Of a DNA stretch of 64,000 nucleotides, positions 37,821 to 46,568 are shown piece by piece. Source of the stretch: Paracoccus sp. S1E-3 (GTDB lineage: Bacteria; Pseudomonadota; Alphaproteobacteria; Rhodobacterales; Rhodobacteraceae); assembly GCF_013868135.1 (NCBI RefSeq), contig NZ_JACEMU010000004.1, forward strand, positions 372,001 to 436,000, given 5' to 3'. The notes below the pieces were generated by a model. The model saw only the letters and a program-made list of their open reading frames with translations. It was not told the DNA's origin and did not search any database. The position numbers and the translations under genes were made by a program. Numbering within the stretch: position 1 is the first letter of the stretch; every line of letters begins with the position of its first letter.

Positions 37821-38989
37821 TGCGGCGCCGGGTACTGTACATCCCCGGTTACGACCCGATTCCGCCCCGCCGCTACCGCGAGCTTTACAGGCGCGAGGGG
37901 GCGGATCAGGCCGCCATCAGCGGCTATGCGCTGGAAACCGGCGCGCGAACCGATCGCACCGGCTTTGGCTGGGGCGCCAGCACCGTCACCGCCGGGCAGC
38001 CCGGCCGGGCCGAGTTCGAGGTGCTGGTCTGGTCCGATATTGTCGCCGCCTCCATGGGGCAGTCGATTGCCGCGACCTACGGGCAGCTGGCGCGCACGGC
38101 CTGGGCCTATATCGGCTCGGGCGCGTTATGGCGGCTGATGCGGCTCAGGCGCGGGCCGGTGCTGGCGGCGCTCTATCCCATCGCGGCGCTGCTGGGGCAG
38201 GCGCTGGCGGCGGGATTGGCCGGGTGGCTGGCGGGCTGGCTGGTGGCGCTGGTGGCGACGTGGTGGCTGGGGCTGCCGGTGGCGCTGGCGGTGTTCGTGC
38301 TGGGGCTGCGGCAATGGCGCAAGCTCGACGGACGGATCTTTGCCCATTACCTGATGCATGACTATGCCTTCACCGCGCAGAATGGCGGGGCCTATCCGTC
38401 CGCGCTTCAGGCCCGGATCGACGCCTTTGCCGACCGCATCGCCGAAGTGGCGCAGGAGGACTGGGACGAGGTGCTGGTCGTCGGCCATTCCTCGGGCGCC
38501 TATATCGCGGTTTCGACGCTGGCGGGGCTGGCGCGGCAGGGGCGGCTGCCGGCGCATGTCGCGCTACTGACGCTGGGCCATGTGGTGCCGATGGCGTCCT
38601 TCCTGCCGGGCGCCCGCGCGCTGCGCCGCGATCTGCATGATCTGGCGGCGGTGCAGCAGGTCTGGGTCGATGTAACTGCCCCTGGGGATGCCTGCAGCTT
38701 CGGCCTCTGCGATCCGGTCGCGGTGTCGCGCTGCGTGCCTGCGGACGGCGGCGGCCCGCTGGTGCTGTCGGCGGCCTTCACCCGCACGCTTTCGCCTGAA
38801 AAGCAGCAGTCCCTGCGCCACCGCTGGTTCCAGCTGCACTTCCAGTATCTCTGCGCCTTCGACCGGCCCGGCGATTATGACTATTTCCAGATCACCGCCG
38901 GGCCGCTGACGCTGGCCGAGCGCTTCGCGGGACGCCGCCATTCGCCGGGGCGCATCACCACTCCCGCCAACAGATGGCACTACCCATGA
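37820..38989 (+). CDS. membrane-associated alpha/beta hydrolase, unknown substrate
   Basis: 389 residues. The start (YIPGYDP) resembles the first strand of alpha/beta hydrolases; two hydrophobic segments lie at about 113-160; the nucleophile elbow GHSSGAY follows near residue 226, and FDRPGDYDYFQ near the end may supply an acidic residue. The membrane hairpin inserted before the nucleophile is unusual for a soluble esterase and suggests a lipid-like substrate. Translation is coupled to the preceding DUF599 gene and to the following P450 gene. Substrate not known. Confidence 0.75.
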   Translation: MRRRVLYIPGYDPIPPRRYRELYRREGADQAAISGYALETGARTDRTGFGWGASTVTAGQPGRAEFEVLVWSDIVAASMGQSIAATYGQLARTAWAYIGSGALWRLMRLRRGPVLAALYPIAALLGQALAAGLAGWLAGWLVALVATWWLGLPVALAVFVLGLRQWRKLDGRIFAHYLMHDYAFTAQNGGAYPSALQARIDAFADRIAEVAQEDWDEVLVVGHSSGAYIAVSTLAGLARQGRLPAHVALLTLGHVVPMASFLPGARALRRDLHDLAAVQQVWVDVTAPGDACSFGLCDPVAVSRCVPADGGGPLVLSAAFTRTLSPEKQQSLRHRWFQLHFQYLCAFDRPGDYDYFQITAGPLTLAERFAGRRHSPGRITTPANRWHYP

Positions 38990-40356
38990 TCCCGCCCAAA
39001 CCCCCCAGCAGCCAAGCCAAGGGCGGCATCCTGCACTATATCCGCGCCTTCCGCCGCGACCTGTTGTCGGCGCTGCCCGCGCGGCTCTATCGGGCATGGA
39101 TGGCCGAGTTCCGCAGCGGCCCCATCCACAGCTTCCTTTGCAACGACCCCGATCTGGTCGCGCGGGTGCTGCGCGAACATCCCGACGACTTCCCCAAATC
39201 GAACCGCCTGCGCGAGGGGCTGGCCCCGCTTCTGGGCCGCTCGGTCTTTGTGACCAACGGCGCGGAATGGCAGCGTCAGCGCCGCATCATCGATCCCGCC
39301 TTCGAAGGCGGCCGCCTGCGCGAGATCTTCCCGCAGATCTGGGACGCGAGTTGCGCCGCCGCCCGCCGCCTGCCGCCGACAGGTGAAATCGACCTCGAAC
39401 CGGTAACCTCGCATGCTGCAGCGGATGTGATCTTCCGCACGTTGTTCTCGATCCCGATCGAGGACGCCACCGCCGCGCAGGTCTTTTCCGCATTCCGCGC
39501 TCATCAGGACGCGCAGCCCATCGTGAATGCCGCCGCGCTGATCCCGCTGCCTGCGTGGTTTCCGCGCTTTCATTCGCGCCGCACCCGGACCACCGCCGCC
39601 CATATCCGCGGCCTGATCGCGCAGCTGGTCGCCGAGCGCGCCGCCCGCATCGCCGCGGGCACCGCGCCGGATGATCTGGCGACCAAGATCATGACTACCC
39701 CCGATCCGCTGACGGGGCAGCGCTTCACACCGCCCGAAATGGTCGATCAGGTGGCGATCTTCTTTCTGGCCGGCCACGAAACCAGCGCCTCGTCGCTGGC
39801 CTGGGCGCTGTGGCTGCTGGCCGCCAATCCCGATTGGCAGGCGCGTGTCGCGGCCGAGGCGCGGGCGGAGCTTGATCCAGAAAATCCCGCCTTTTCATTG
39901 GTTTCCTGCCTGAAGCTCAGCCGGGCAGTCTTCCGCGAGGCACTCCGCCTTTACCCCCCCGTGCCAATGATGGTGCGCGAGGCCGCCTGCCCTGAAACCT
40001 TCCGAGAGCGCGCGGTGCCGAAAGGGGCGCAGATCGTCATCTCGCCCTGGCACCTGCACCGCCATGAACGGCTGTGGGACAATCCCGACGGCTTTGACCC
40101 CGCGCGATGGGAGACTGCGAACGGACGCGACTGCCAGCGTCGGGCCTATATCCCGTTTTCGGCCGGCGCGCGGGTCTGTCCCGGCGCGGGTTTCGCGATG
40201 GTCGAAGGGCCGCTGATGCTGTCGCTGATCCTGCGGGATCACCGGCTGGAGACGACCACCCCGCCCGTGCCCGTCGCCCGGCTGACCGTGCGCGGGCGGG
40301 ACGGGATCAGGGTCAGGATTTCACCTCGCGACCCTGACGGGTCCTGCCGTCGGTGA
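38986..40356 (+). CDS. cytochrome P450
   Basis: Heme-thiolate monooxygenase of about 456 residues. The I-helix oxygen motif AGHET is at residues 262-266, ExxR appears in [10 protein letters not shown], and the heme ligand is Cys398 in [12 protein letters not shown]. The ATG at 38986 overlaps the hydrolase stop (ATGA); an ATG 12 nt earlier is in frame. Sequence type resembles bacterial class I P450s that hydroxylate fatty acids or terpenes, but no redox partner is encoded nearby. The 3' end runs 44 nt into pyrH on the other strand. Confidence 0.93.
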   Translation: MIPPKPPSSQAKGGILHYIRAFRRDLLSALPARLYRAWMAEFRSGPIHSFLCNDPDLVARVLREHPDDFPKSNRLREGLAPLLGRSVFVTNGAEWQRQRRIIDPAFEGGRLREIFPQIWDASCAAARRLPPTGEIDLEPVTSHAAADVIFRTLFSIPIEDATAAQVFSAFRAHQDAQPIVNAAALIPLPAWFPRFHSRRTRTTAAHIRGLIAQLVAERAARIAAGTAPDDLATKIMTTPDPLTGQRFTPPEMVDQVAIFFLAGHETSASSLAWALWLLAANPDWQARVAAEARAELDPENPAFSLVSCLKLSRAVFREALRLYPPVPMMVREAACPETFRERAVPKGAQIVISPWHLHRHERLWDNPDGFDPARWETANGRDCQRRAYIPFSAGARVCPGAGFAMVEGPLMLSLILRDHRLETTTPPVPVARLTVRGRDGIRVRISPRDPDGSCRR

Positions 40357-41080
40357 CGCGGGTATAGGTGCCCTCGCCCGACAGGATGCCGCGAAAACCG
40401 CCCGGCTCGTCCAGCGAGAACACGATGATCGGCAGCTTGTTGTCACGCGCCAGCGCTATCGCCGAGGCATCCATCACGCCCAGGTTTTTCTGCAGCGCCT
40501 CGTCATAGGTGACCTCGTCATAGCGCAGGGCATCGGCGAACTTGTTCGGATCCTTATCATAGACCCCATCGACCTTGGTGCCCTTGAAGATCGCCTGGCA
40601 GTTCATTTCCGAGGCGCGAAGGGTGGCGGCGGTGTCGGTGGTGAAATAGGGGTTGCCGGTGCCCGCCGCGAAGATGATGACGCGCTTCTTTTCCAGGTGG
40701 CGCACGGCGCGGCGGCGGATATAGGGCTCGGCCACCTCGTCCATGCGGATGGCGCTGATGACGCGGGTGTGGATGCCTTTGGCTTCCAGCGCCGATTGCA
40801 TCGCCAGCGCGTTCATCACCGTGGCCAGCATGCCCATGTAATCGGCGGTGGTGCGTTCCATCCCCTGCGCCGAGCCCTGCAGGCCCCGGAAGATATTGCC
40901 GCCGCCGATGACCATGCAGACCTCGACGCCCATGTTCTGGACCGATTCGACCTCGTCGGCGATGCGGGCGATGGTCGGCGGGTGCAGGCCGTAACCCTGA
41001 TCGCCCATCAGCGCCTCGCCCGAGATCTTCAACATCACCCGGTCATAGCTGGTCGGGGTCTTTACTTCGGTGTCGCTCAT
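40313..41080 (-). CDS. pyrH: uridylate kinase
   Basis: UMP kinase of the amino acid kinase fold, 255 residues, essential for pyrimidine nucleotides. Landmarks: [54 protein letters not shown]. After the usual family end (EGTYTRV) about twelve extra residues follow ([13 protein letters not shown]), and this extension is exactly where the gene overlaps the P450 gene on the other strand. The frr gene that commonly follows pyrH is absent. Confidence 0.95.
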   Translation of the reverse strand: MSDTEVKTPTSYDRVMLKISGEALMGDQGYGLHPPTIARIADEVESVQNMGVEVCMVIGGGNIFRGLQGSAQGMERTTADYMGMLATVMNALAMQSALEAKGIHTRVISAIRMDEVAEPYIRRRAVRHLEKKRVIIFAAGTGNPYFTTDTAATLRASEMNCQAIFKGTKVDGVYDKDPNKFADALRYDEVTYDEALQKNLGVMDASAIALARDNKLPIIVFSLDEPGGFRGILSGEGTYTRVTDGRTRQGREVKS

Positions 41081-41155
41081 CTGCTTTGCCCTTCCAGCGG
41101 TTCAATTGGTCCGCAAAATGTCGCAAAAGGGCCAAAGGTTCAACTGGGTGCACGC

Positions 41156-42040
41156 ATGGATGCGCAGAAGATCATCGCCGGGCTGGACCCGGATCGCCAT
41201 GTGGTGATCGCGGGGCCGACCGCTTCGGGAAAATCGGCGCTGGCATTGAAGATAGCGCAAATGCAGGGCGGCACGGTGGTCAATGCCGATGCACTGCAGA
41301 TCTGGTCGTGCTGGCAGGTGCTGACCGCGCGGCCCGATCGGCAGGACGAATCTGTCGCCCCGCACGCACTTTACGGCCATGTCGATCCGGGCAGCAACTA
41401 TTCGGTCGGGGACTGGTTGCGGGACGTCGCCGGGCTGCGCGGGCGGCTGATCGTCGCGGGCGGCACGGGGCTGTATCTGACGGCGCTGACTTCGGGTCTG
41501 GCGCAGATCCCGACGGTTTCGGCCGAAATTCGGGCGCGTGGCGATGCCTGGCTGGCCGCAGGGGGATTGGCGCAGATGGTCGCCACCCTCGATGCGCCGA
41601 CGCGCGAGAAGATCGACATCCGGAATCCCGCACGCGTGCAGCGGGCATGGGAAGTGCTGGAAGCCACCGGGCGCGGGATTTCTGACTGGCAGCAGGACAC
41701 ACCCGCCCCCCTCATCCCGCCCGAGGCGGCCCATTGTCTGGTGCTGACCTCGGACCGGGACTGGCTGGCGGACCGGATCGATCGCCGCTTTCGACAGATG
41801 TGGAATCAGGGTGCGGTCGAGGAGGTGCGCGCGATGCTGCCCCGATGGGAGGCAAACGCGCAATGGACCCGCGCCATCGGCGCCCCCGAGATCGCCGCCT
41901 ATCTGCGGGGCGAGAGCGACGCGGAAACCGCCATCGCACATTCGATCATCGCCACCCGCCAATATGCGAAATCACAGCGGATCTGGTTCCGCAACCGCAT
42001 GAAGACCTGGGAAACGCTGTGGATGGGGCCGGAGGGTTGA
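41156..42040 (+). CDS. miaA: tRNA dimethylallyltransferase
   Basis: Prenylates A37 of tRNAs that read UNN codons. 294 residues with P-loop GPTASGKS at 20-27, GGTGLYLTAL, and the IDIRNPARVQRAWEV segment of alphaproteobacterial MiaA. ATG at 41156 lies 75 nt from the pyrH start on the other strand; a longer frame upstream is antisense to pyrH. Its stop abuts that of rlmE inside a palindrome. Confidence 0.94.
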   Translation: MDAQKIIAGLDPDRHVVIAGPTASGKSALALKIAQMQGGTVVNADALQIWSCWQVLTARPDRQDESVAPHALYGHVDPGSNYSVGDWLRDVAGLRGRLIVAGGTGLYLTALTSGLAQIPTVSAEIRARGDAWLAAGGLAQMVATLDAPTREKIDIRNPARVQRAWEVLEATGRGISDWQQDTPAPLIPPEAAHCLVLTSDRDWLADRIDRRFRQMWNQGAVEEVRAMLPRWEANAQWTRAIGAPEIAAYLRGESDAETAIAHSIIATRQYAKSQRIWFRNRMKTWETLWMGPEG

Positions 42041-42049
42041 TCAACCCTC
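42032..42049. terminator. 18-bp palindrome holding both stop codons of miaA and rlmE
   Basis: GAGGGTTGATCAACCCTC is a perfect palindrome centred on TGATCA; the TGA of miaA (plus) and the TGA of rlmE (minus) are its central bases. As RNA it forms a hairpin on both strands, but there is no T-run, so it may be a weak bidirectional terminator or merely a consequence of abutting stops. Confidence 0.45.
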
Positions 42050-42808
42050 TGCCACATCTTCCTTGGCCTGCGCGCCACGGAACCCCATCGCGACCACGAA
42101 TTTTTCCGACGAATCGGCGCGCGAGGCGCCCGGCTTCACATTCGCCACCTTGTCGAAATTCTGCTTCAGCAGCGTCTGCAGGTTCTGTTCCGCCCCGCCG
42201 GCCAGAACCTTGGCGACAAAAGTGCCCCCCGGTGCCAGCACATCAAAGGCCAGCTGCGCCGCCGCCTCCACCAGGGCCACGATGCGCAGATGGTCGGTGC
42301 CCTTGTGGCCCGAGGATGCGGCGGCCATGTCGGACATGACCACATCGGCCTCGCCGCCCAGCCAGTCCTTCACCTTCGTGTCGGCGCCGTCTTCCAGGAA
42401 ATCCAGCACATGGATTTCCGCACCGGGGATCGGATCGACCTCCTGCAGGTCCACCCCGAGGATGCGGCCGACCTTCTTGCCCGATTTCTCGCCCAGGGCG
42501 TTGATGCGCGGGATCGCCACCTGAAGCCAGCCACCGGGCGCACAGCCCAGATCGACGACCCGCGCGCCGGGCACGAGGAAGCGATATTTATCGTCCAGCT
42601 CCATGATCTTGTAGGCCGCCCGGCCGCGATAACCCTCACGCCGCGCCCGCGCCACATAGGGGTCGTTCAGCTGCCGCTCCAGCCACAGGGTCGAGCTGAG
42701 CTTGCGCCCCTTGGCCGTCTTCACCCGCACCTTCAGATCGCGCTGCCCCCGCCCCGAGGATTTGCGTTCGCGCGGCCCGTCCACGCCGCCGCCCGGCTTC
42801 TTCACCAT
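42041..42808 (-). CDS. rlmE: 23S rRNA (uridine-2552-2'-O)-methyltransferase
   Basis: RlmE/FtsJ family SAM-dependent enzyme for ribosome assembly. 255 residues: SAM motif DLGCAPGGW, the K-D-K-E tetrad is compatible with AAYKIM, VMSDMA, FVAKVL and KFVVAMG segments. A 40-residue basic N-terminal extension precedes the domain, which is longer than in E. coli. Its ATG overlaps the gppA stop (TGATG). Confidence 0.94.
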   Translation of the reverse strand: MVKKPGGGVDGPRERKSSGRGQRDLKVRVKTAKGRKLSSTLWLERQLNDPYVARARREGYRGRAAYKIMELDDKYRFLVPGARVVDLGCAPGGWLQVAIPRINALGEKSGKKVGRILGVDLQEVDPIPGAEIHVLDFLEDGADTKVKDWLGGEADVVMSDMAAASSGHKGTDHLRIVALVEAAAQLAFDVLAPGGTFVAKVLAGGAEQNLQTLLKQNFDKVANVKPGASRADSSEKFVVAMGFRGAQAKEDVAEG

Positions 42809-43929
42809 CAGGTTACCCCGTTCAGTTCGTCATCGGTGATGGCCCCGTCGCGGACCATCTGGGAATACAGCAAGCCCTCGCGCAGGCCGCGATCGGCGAC
42901 CGACAGCCGCCGGGTCGGCCAGATGCGCATCAGCGTCTGCAGGATCGCGGCGCCCGACATGATCAGCGCGTGCCGTTCACGCCCGATCCGCGGATCGGCG
43001 CGCCGGCCTTCGGGGCCGAGCGCCAGATAATTGCGGATCACGGCGTCGATTTCGGCGCTCGTCATGGTCAGGCCGTCGACCTTGGTGCGGTCATAACGCT
43101 TCAGCCCCAGATGGCTGGCTGCCACCGTGGTCACCGTTCCCGAGGTGCCGATGATCTGAAAACCGCGTTCCGGCGCACCCTTGGCGTAAGGCGCGAAATC
43201 GGCCAGCATTTCCTCGAAATACCAGCTCATGAGGGCAAAACGGCCGGGATCGTCGGTGACATCGGCGAACTGGTCGCGCAGCGTCGCGACGCCCAGCGGG
43301 ACGGAGATCCAGTCGACCACCCGCGCGCCCCCCGGCGCGGTCGAGTTGAACCCATTGCCGAGTTTCATGATCGCGCGCGAACGCTCGCGCGGATCGACAT
43401 CGCCCAGATCGATCCAGACGAGTTCGGTCGAGCCGCCGCCGATATCGACGACCAGCAGCTGCTCGGTCTTCTGATTGACCAGCGGCGCGCAGGAGATGAC
43501 GGCAAGGCGCGCCTCCTCCTCGGCCCCGATGACCTCGATCGGCAGGCCGGTCTCGCGCCGGATCATGCGCATGAAGTCGCGGCTGTTGCGCGCGCGGCGG
43601 CAGGCCTCGGTCGCGACCAGGCGCATGTTCTGCACCTCATGCTGCTCCAGCTTGCGCCTGCAGACCTGCAGCGCATGAACGGTGCGTGACATGGACGCAC
43701 GCGACAACCGGCCCGAGGCCTCCAGCCCCTGACCGAGCTGGACCGGCTTCGAGAAGCTGTCGACAACCTGAAACTGACTGCCCGTCGGTCGGGCAATCAG
43801 CATCCGGCAACTGTTTGTTCCCAAATCCAAAGCCGCGTAAAGCGACCCCGAATCGGGCTGGCGGGTGCCTGACGGCTCAACCTTAGGAGTCGGGAACGCG
43901 TCCACACCCGCAGGACGCCTGGGCGCCAT
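42808..43929 (-). CDS. Ppx/GppA family phosphatase
   Basis: Exopolyphosphatase/guanosine pentaphosphatase of the ASKHA fold, 373 residues. Phosphate loop 1 is [11 protein letters not shown], the second is DIGGGSTE and GTSGTVTT is the third. The ATG at 43927-43929 with GGAGG 8 nt upstream is preferred over a TTG seven codons earlier. It is coupled to rlmE, a pairing also seen in other alphaproteobacteria. Whether it acts on polyphosphate or pppGpp cannot be read from sequence. Confidence 0.9.
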   Translation of the reverse strand: MAPRRPAGVDAFPTPKVEPSGTRQPDSGSLYAALDLGTNSCRMLIARPTGSQFQVVDSFSKPVQLGQGLEASGRLSRASMSRTVHALQVCRRKLEQHEVQNMRLVATEACRRARNSRDFMRMIRRETGLPIEVIGAEEEARLAVISCAPLVNQKTEQLLVVDIGGGSTELVWIDLGDVDPRERSRAIMKLGNGFNSTAPGGARVVDWISVPLGVATLRDQFADVTDDPGRFALMSWYFEEMLADFAPYAKGAPERGFQIIGTSGTVTTVAASHLGLKRYDRTKVDGLTMTSAEIDAVIRNYLALGPEGRRADPRIGRERHALIMSGAAILQTLMRIWPTRRLSVADRGLREGLLYSQMVRDGAITDDELNGVT

Positions 43930-43998
43930 GGTCACGCCCTCCGATATCAAGTTAAGCCCAAGGTAACGAGCCGGGGGCCGGCGTTCAAGGGGCGCGGA

Positions 43999-45069
43999 TC
44001 ACCCCTTGGGGTCGGGCTTCTCCTCGGGCGTCGTCGCGGGGTCGTTGCCGGAGCCGAACAGGCCGGCCAGACCGCGCGTGACCAGATTGCCGACCTTGGG
44101 TCGGGGCTGGGCGATGAAGGGCAGCGGGCGGCAGACCTCCATCGCGGCCACGCCGACGCGGGCGGTCAGCGCGCCATTCACGACACCTTCGCCAAAGCGG
44201 CGCGACAGCTTGGCCAGCAAGCCGCCGCCGGCCAGCGTGTGGATCATGTCGTCGCCTGCGGCGACCGCGCCGGTGGCGACCAGATGGGTCATCACCGTGC
44301 GCGCCAGCCGCCAGCCGCCCACCGCCCCCGCCCGGCCGCCATAGATTTCCGCCATCCGGCGGATCATCCGCAGATTGGCCGCCAGCGCCGCCGCAACATC
44401 GGCGAAGGCCAGCGGGATCATGGCGGTCGCGGCGGCGACGGTGCGCGCCGCCGCCTCGATCTCGCGCCGGGCCTCCTGATCCAGGGGCGCCAGCAGCTGG
44501 GTTTCGGCCAGCGTCAGCAGGGTCTGGGCATCAAAGGCGTCGCCGCTGCGCTCCGCGAGGGCGGCGCGGCCCCATTGCGCCTGCGGACGCTCGGCATAGA
44601 TCGCGTCCAGCCGCTTCACCACCGCGCGCGCCGCCGCCAGATCATCCTTCGACAGCGCCATTCCGGCATCGCGGTGGATCTGGTCGATCTGCGCGAACCG
44701 CCCCCAGGCGCGGTATTCGCGCCAGGCCACCGCAAGCACGGCCAGCGTGAACAATGCGAACAGCGCCACCCCGATCCAGCCCAGAATAGGCCAGGTCACC
44801 ATCAGGCCCGAGATATAGTTCAGCGCCCCCACCGACAGCAGGAACGTCAACAGCGCCGCCCCGGTGTTGAACAGAAACCGCGTCAACCTGGATGGACCGC
44901 GCCCGGCCAGCCGGGTCACCAGTTCCATCGTCCGCGGGCGCGGCAGGGCAGAGGTGTTGTCCTCGATGGGCGCAGCATCTGCGGGGCTGGGTCGGCGGCC
45001 GGGCGCGGCCTGTGGCGCGGCATCATCCAGTTCGATCAGCACGGGGCCCTGGCGGCGGGTTTCGGTCAC
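43999..45069 (-). CDS. TIGR01620/YcjF family membrane protein (DUF697)
   Basis: 356 residues with an Ala/Pro-rich N-terminus, two membrane segments at about 75-125 (FNTGAALLTFLLSVGALNYI and PILGWIGVALFALFTLAVLA) and a C-terminal DUF697-like helical region (DVAAALAANLRMIRRMAEIY). The start is a GTG at 45067-45069 that overlaps the stop of the YcjX gene as GTGA. YcjX and YcjF adjoin in E. coli as well, where they belong to the phage-shock group; envelope-stress function here is an inference. Confidence 0.85.
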   Translation of the reverse strand: MTETRRQGPVLIELDDAAPQAAPGRRPSPADAAPIEDNTSALPRPRTMELVTRLAGRGPSRLTRFLFNTGAALLTFLLSVGALNYISGLMVTWPILGWIGVALFALFTLAVLAVAWREYRAWGRFAQIDQIHRDAGMALSKDDLAAARAVVKRLDAIYAERPQAQWGRAALAERSGDAFDAQTLLTLAETQLLAPLDQEARREIEAAARTVAAATAMIPLAFADVAAALAANLRMIRRMAEIYGGRAGAVGGWRLARTVMTHLVATGAVAAGDDMIHTLAGGGLLAKLSRRFGEGVVNGALTARVGVAAMEVCRPLPFIAQPRPKVGNLVTRGLAGLFGSGNDPATTPEEKPDPKG

Positions 45070-46445
45070 AGGCGGTCTCCGATCAGGAATTCGGCGGCGC
45101 GGTCCAGCCGGATATGGGGCGGCCCGTCGCCGGGGCGCAGGGTATTGGCGGCGGGGCGGAAATTCATCGCCGCGTAATCGCCGTCCAGCCATTCCCGATG
45201 CCCCTCGCGCGCGGGGACCAGCAGCGCTGCGGGATCGGCAGGCAGTTCGCCCGGATAGAAGGCGGCGTTACGACCGTCCATCAGCGTGCCGCGCACGGCC
45301 GGCAGTTCCTGACCGTTCTGCTCGATCATCGCTTCGGTCGTCGCCCGCAGCGCGGCAATGGCCATGGCATCGGTGCGGGCACCGGCGAAATCAGCGCGGT
45401 CACGGGCCTCGCGCAGCAGGGCGGTGGCGATATTGGCCAGCCGCTGGTGCTGGGTGTGGTGGATATGGTCGGCCTTGGTGGCGGCGAACAGGATGCGCTC
45501 GACCCGGCGCAGGCCCAGCAACTGCGCCAGCCAGCCGGTTCGCCCCGGATTGAAGGCCGAGAGGATATCGGCCATCGTCCGGCGCAGATCCTCAAGCGCG
45601 GGGGGCCCCGCATGGATCGCGCCCAGCACATCCACCAGCACCACCTGTCGGTCGATGCGCGAGAAATGGTCGCGGAAAAACGGCTTCACGATGCGCGACT
45701 TGTAGGCTTCATAGCGACGCGCGAATTCTCGGCGCAATGGGGATTTCCCCTCGACCGGCGGCAGCGGCGCGAAGGTCAGCGCCGGCGACCCGGCCATCTC
45801 GCCCGGCAGCAGGAAGCGGCCCGGCGTGCAGTCGGACCAGCCCCCCTCGCGCGCGGCATGGAGATGCTCGGTATAGGCGGCGGCGAGGGCCTGCGCCGCC
45901 TGCTCGTCCAGCGATGCGCCCAGATCGGTCGCGGCTAGCGCGGCCAGATAGCCGTCGGCGCCGGGACGGCCGGGCATGCGCTCCAGCACCTCGGCGGACC
46001 ATTCGTCATAGCTGCGCTCCATCAGGCGCAGGTCCAGCAACCACTCGCCCGGGTAATCCACGATGTCGAGATGCACCGTCTGCGGCTTGCGCCAGCCGCC
46101 CAGAATGCCGCGCGGCTGGGTTCGGAAGGACAGCCGCAGTTCCGAGATATGCCGGGTGCCGTCGGGCCAGAACGGCTGCGGCCCCGTCAGCGCGCCCAGA
46201 TAACGCTCGAAGTCGAAACGCGGGACGGTATCGTCGGGCTGCGGCTGCAACCACGCCGCCTTGATGGAGCCATCGGCGGCAGCCCGCAGCGCCGTCATCC
46301 GACCGCGATCCATCAGATTGGCGACCAGCGAGGTGATGAACACCGTCTTGCCCGCCCGGCTGAGACCCGTGACCCCCAGTCGGATCACCGGATCGCCCAC
46401 GCCGATCCCGCGCATCAGGTCACTGGTAAAATCGGTAATGCCCAT
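45066..46445 (-). CDS. YcjX family GTP-binding protein
   Basis: 459-residue P-loop protein of the YcjX/DUF463 family with Walker A GLSRAGKTVF near residue 27 and landmarks VHLDIVDYPGEWLLDL and VLVDVLGAIHAGPPAL. ATG at 46443-46445 is chosen; the 14 codons upstream are not conserved-looking. Coupled with the TIGR01620 gene downstream and divergent from hrpB with 123 nt between. Confidence 0.9.
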   Translation of the reverse strand: MGITDFTSDLMRGIGVGDPVIRLGVTGLSRAGKTVFITSLVANLMDRGRMTALRAAADGSIKAAWLQPQPDDTVPRFDFERYLGALTGPQPFWPDGTRHISELRLSFRTQPRGILGGWRKPQTVHLDIVDYPGEWLLDLRLMERSYDEWSAEVLERMPGRPGADGYLAALAATDLGASLDEQAAQALAAAYTEHLHAAREGGWSDCTPGRFLLPGEMAGSPALTFAPLPPVEGKSPLRREFARRYEAYKSRIVKPFFRDHFSRIDRQVVLVDVLGAIHAGPPALEDLRRTMADILSAFNPGRTGWLAQLLGLRRVERILFAATKADHIHHTQHQRLANIATALLREARDRADFAGARTDAMAIAALRATTEAMIEQNGQELPAVRGTLMDGRNAAFYPGELPADPAALLVPAREGHREWLDGDYAAMNFRPAANTLRPGDGPPHIRLDRAAEFLIGDRL

Positions 46446-46568
46446 CGCCCCGCCATGTCTTTTCGGGACAACACGTATCCCCTGCACCGGGTTTCATATC
46501 GGGCCGCGACGCCGGCGGCGCAAGCATTTCCGCTGGCGGGACGCGACCTTGCGCGCCATAACGCCGCC

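Noticed and set aside
46071..46568. Upstream extension of the HrpB frame by 166 codons
   Set aside because: It runs antisense through the start of the YcjX gene; family length and motifs support the ATG at 46569.
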